In this document: positions 18,707 through 20,464 of the stretch, piece by piece
Position numbering within the stretch: the stretch's first letter is position 1
Layout of the letters: each line of letters begins with the position of its first letter
Source of the DNA: a virus
Reading direction: 5' to 3' (one strand)
IMG/VR virus record: IMGVR_UViG_3300014325_000055
Location: 1 to 20,464 of that record
Length of the DNA stretch: 20,464 bases
Translations under genes and position numbers: made by a program
Notes under the pieces: model-generated
The model's input: the letters and a program-made list of their open reading frames with translations, nothing else
What the model was told of the DNA's origin: nothing
Databases searched by the model: none

Positions 18707-19341
18707 TGTGTCACCTTAAGTTTCTCCAGATGCGGGACGTGTACGCTTTGTCCCATGAGTTCATTGAACGATACGGACGAGTTCATGCGCCGATAGGTAT
18801 CGCGCCATTCCTGAGCGAACTCGCAGTTCTTGGTTTCTTCCCAGATGGGAATTCCCATGGTATAATGAACGATTTTGGCGTTAGGGTTGGGTGCGTCATA
18901 GCCGACAAGATGGTTCCATTCCTTTGGTAGCGCATTCATCTCTTCGCACCATGCCCAGTCATACATCCGATTTACCGGATTATCGATATATATTGGAGTC
19001 AAATGCTTGAACATTGAATTATCGAACAGCATGACGGAAGCCCACTCGAACTTGCGTTCTCCCTTGACGATATTGACACCATTAAATTTCGGCATCTCAC
19101 AAACATCGCCGCGCACAAGAATATCGGAATCCAGAAACAGCGAATAGCCTTCATAGTTGGACAGGTACGGCACGAGAAACCGCGAGTAGGTAAATTCTGT
19201 CAAGCCTCGTCGAGTGATTGGAAGAGTGCGAAGGTCCAGCCGCACAATCTCAACAGGCTTCGAAGCATGCTCCCACACCGATTGAGCGCAGACCTGAAAG
19301 GCAATGGGTTGTCGTGGATCATAACCAATGTAACACCTCAC
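18703..19341 (-). CDS. GT8-like glycosyltransferase
   Basis: A 212-residue protein from GTG 19341, which overlaps the TGA of the methyltransferase gene as GTGA. A longer frame exists upstream but reads through the methyltransferase in another frame. The N-terminus (RCYIGYDPRQPIAFQVCAQS at 2-21) and EFTYSRFLVPYL at 49-60 match a phage/bacterial glycosyltransferase group related to family 8. LFLDSDILV at 68-76 carries the metal-binding DxD (Asp71, Asp73). These enzymes move a sugar from a nucleotide sugar to an acceptor in the cytoplasm. The acceptor here is unknown: a virion protein, phage DNA or host surface glycan are all possible. It is coupled to the Cys-rich gene downstream. Confidence 0.8.
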   Translation of the reverse strand: MRCYIGYDPRQPIAFQVCAQSVWEHASKPVEIVRLDLRTLPITRRGLTEFTYSRFLVPYLSNYEGYSLFLDSDILVRGDVCEMPKFNGVNIVKGERKFEWASVMLFDNSMFKHLTPIYIDNPVNRMYDWAWCEEMNALPKEWNHLVGYDAPNPNAKIVHYTMGIPIWEETKNCEFAQEWRDTYRRMNSSVSFNELMGQSVHVPHLEKLKVTQ

Positions 19342-19940
19342 TTGATGCACTCCACGCGCTGATCCCGCATGGGGAAGTGATAGCGCGGCTCCATGAAATG
19401 AATTTCCCGCATGCCGACTTTCTCCAGCAAGACACCCAAAGACTTTTCGAAATATGCCCATTTGTGACACATCGATACATCATGATATTTGGGATCGCCA
19501 TACAGTGCATGCAGCGTCATGAACGCCAGCATCGGCTCATTCATCTTGATCGAATGCGCCATATACCTCATCACCTTATCGAGACATGGCAGTTCTAAAA
19601 TCAACTTGCCACCGGGCTTCAAGATTCGTCGCCATTCTTTTAGGACTGACTCGGCTTCCCACTCGTAGAAATGCTCCAATACATGAATTGCCGCCACGGC
19701 ATCTGCAGAATCGGTGTCTATTGGGAGTTTGCGTAGATCGGATTGGAGGTCGGCTCCGGGTCCGGCATCGACGTTGATCCATCCGGACCAGTGTGCGCGT
19801 CCGCTGCCGAGGTTATAGGCTGTTGGATAGCTTTCCTCCACATTGACGTAACTATTGCTGGCGTGAAGTTTTCCTTCACGTATGTCTGCGCCATCAAAAT
19901 ACGACGAGAAATCTCGAATACCGACTGTTGCTTCAGCCAT
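19338..19940 (-). CDS. Class I SAM-dependent methyltransferase
   Basis: Up to 200 residues. The methyltransferase core begins near residue 42: YNLGSGRAHWSGWINVDAGP holds motif I and the acidic ribose-binding residue. VAAIHVLEHFYEW follows, then LKEWRRILKPGGKLILELPC, both standard Methyltransf_11 elements (COG4627-like). ATG 19940 has GGAAGG at six bases but makes a 223-base overlap with the upstream glycosyltransferase. GTG 19841 would start just before the core without a clear ribosome binding site. Residues 1-40 look unlike a conserved domain. The substrate is probably a sugar or small molecule given the glycosyltransferases on both sides. It ends in a GTGA overlap with the GT8-like gene. 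Confidence 0.85.
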   Translation of the reverse strand: MAEATVGIRDFSSYFDGADIREGKLHASNSYVNVEESYPTAYNLGSGRAHWSGWINVDAGPGADLQSDLRKLPIDTDSADAVAAIHVLEHFYEWEAESVLKEWRRILKPGGKLILELPCLDKVMRYMAHSIKMNEPMLAFMTLHALYGDPKYHDVSMCHKWAYFEKSLGVLLEKVGMREIHFMEPRYHFPMRDQRVECIK

Positions 19941-20464
19941 TCCAGTCCTTCCTTGATGTTGCCAACCCAGATCCCGGGGACATTATTGACGGAAGGATGA
20001 GGTTCCGCAATAACAAAGCAGCCTTGTCGCACCGCTTCCACGGTTCGATTTGCACTTTTGTATTCCGCCGTTGCGGGCATAAGCACCACATCGGCCAATG
20101 CGAACTCTTTGAGCATCGTCGAGTGCGACCACGGAATGGCATGCTCGAAGTTTCCAACGATCCGCAATGGATAGTCTTTGATGTCATCGAGGATTCGATA
20201 AATGCTTTCCTGGTTGACCGCATTTCCAAACCAGAGGCATTGCCAGCCACCGCAATGGGGCTTCTCTTCGGGAAACTCGAACGGATCGGGAATCACAATC
20301 GCGTCCGGGCGTCCATACTTCGGCACATTGGCGATGATCTCCTTCATCGTCTCGGTGGGACACGTCACGATATCGGCCCGCTGTAGGAATTCCTTATAAT
20401 GAAGCCATTTGAAATGGTCATCGCAGAAGTCCACGATGATCTTCTGGCCTCGCGCTTTGGCGCG
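19718..20464 (-). CDS. Glycosyltransferase, group 1-like, 5' end beyond the window
   Basis: The frame is open to the window edge at 20464, so the N-terminus is missing. The visible 248 residues start RAKARGQKIIVDFCDDHF, then have LQRADIVTCPTETMKEII, VIPDPFEFP and GWQCLWFGNAVNQES. ADVVLMPATAEYKSANRTVE and AVRQGCFVIAEPHP follow. This is the C-terminal GT-B domain of group-1-type transferases as found in phages: the E-x7-E region is replaced by an S-x-N-R-x-V-E-A element. The last about 40 residues (QPITSAADAHTGPDG onward) read over the methyltransferase motif I in another frame and look unlike a conserved domain. It probably modifies a phage or host surface glycan; the sugar and acceptor are unknown. 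Confidence 0.8.
   Translation of the reverse strand, partial: RAKARGQKIIVDFCDDHFKWLHYKEFLQRADIVTCPTETMKEIIANVPKYGRPDAIVIPDPFEFPEEKPHCGGWQCLWFGNAVNQESIYRILDDIKDYPLRIVGNFEHAIPWSHSTMLKEFALADVVLMPATAEYKSANRTVEAVRQGCFVIAEPHPSVNNVPGIWVGNIKEGLEWLKQQSVFEISRRILMAQTYVKENFTPAIVTSMWRKAIQQPITSAADAHTGPDGSTSMPDPEPTSNPIYANSQ

Noticed and set aside
1-20464. CRISPR array, insertion sequence or integrase/attachment site
   Set aside because: No regularly spaced repeats, no transposase or integrase motif, and no tRNA-like attachment core were found on reading both strands.

Overview
The window is most likely part of a tailed double-stranded DNA phage or prophage-like genome, probably podovirus-like. It is tightly packed, with start/stop codons overlapping at almost every junction. 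It encodes an adaptor-like (tail tubular A) protein, a gp10/gp12-like tail protein, a row of Gln/Ala-rich probable ejection proteins, a tail fibre, a T4-type lysozyme and small membrane proteins. No tape-measure, terminase, portal or capsid gene is visible; those would lie outside the window. The host is unknown. An operon gene with a Sec signal peptide and a PEP-CTERM tail points to a Gram-negative host with an exosortase system (such systems occur in Acidobacteriota, Verrucomicrobiota, Planctomycetota and some Proteobacteria). That host call is inference.

Layout. (1) Positions 1-636, plus strand: the end of a train of tiny coupled genes, several with paired cysteines. (2) 2839-622, minus strand: a leftward unit with a ribbon-helix-helix regulator, two small proteins, a roughly 490-base mostly non-coding gap with strong RNA structure, a 53-residue basic protein, a protein resembling the C-terminal part of phage replication initiators, a hypothetical, and a VRR-NUC nuclease. 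(3) 2907-7391, plus strand: a good sigma70-type promoter (TTGACA-17-TAGAGT) drives a rightward train of 15 small-to-medium genes. It contains a candidate single-strand annealing protein and a PD-(D/E)XK exonuclease next to each other (a Red-like recombination pair), many zinc-ribbon microproteins, the PEP-CTERM protein and a one-helix membrane peptide. (4) 20464-7388, minus strand: the late region. In transcription order it holds a surface-sugar module (glycosyltransferase, methyltransferase, GT8-like glycosyltransferase, Cys-rich 49-residue protein, MptE/DUF115-like protein), tail adaptor, tail tube/stabilisation protein, three probable internal virion proteins, tail fibre, and the lysis region. 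An HNH endonuclease gene on the opposite strand is wedged between the last internal virion protein gene and the fibre gene.

How it fits together. The divergent promoter region at about 2840-2962, beside the RHH regulator, looks like the switch for the two early units. The rightward unit supplies recombination functions and many probable accessory peptides. The leftward late unit builds the tail and ends with lysis. The two large units collide at 7388-7391, where a single CTAG supplies the stop codon on both strands.

Most noteworthy: the structured RNA candidate at 2138-2262 (minus strand), the phage-borne PEP-CTERM protein, the repeated gene-junction sequences in the microgene train, the 10-cysteine microprotein, and the long glycosyltransferase/methyltransferase overlap. 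All family calls come from reading motifs by eye; no database search was possible.
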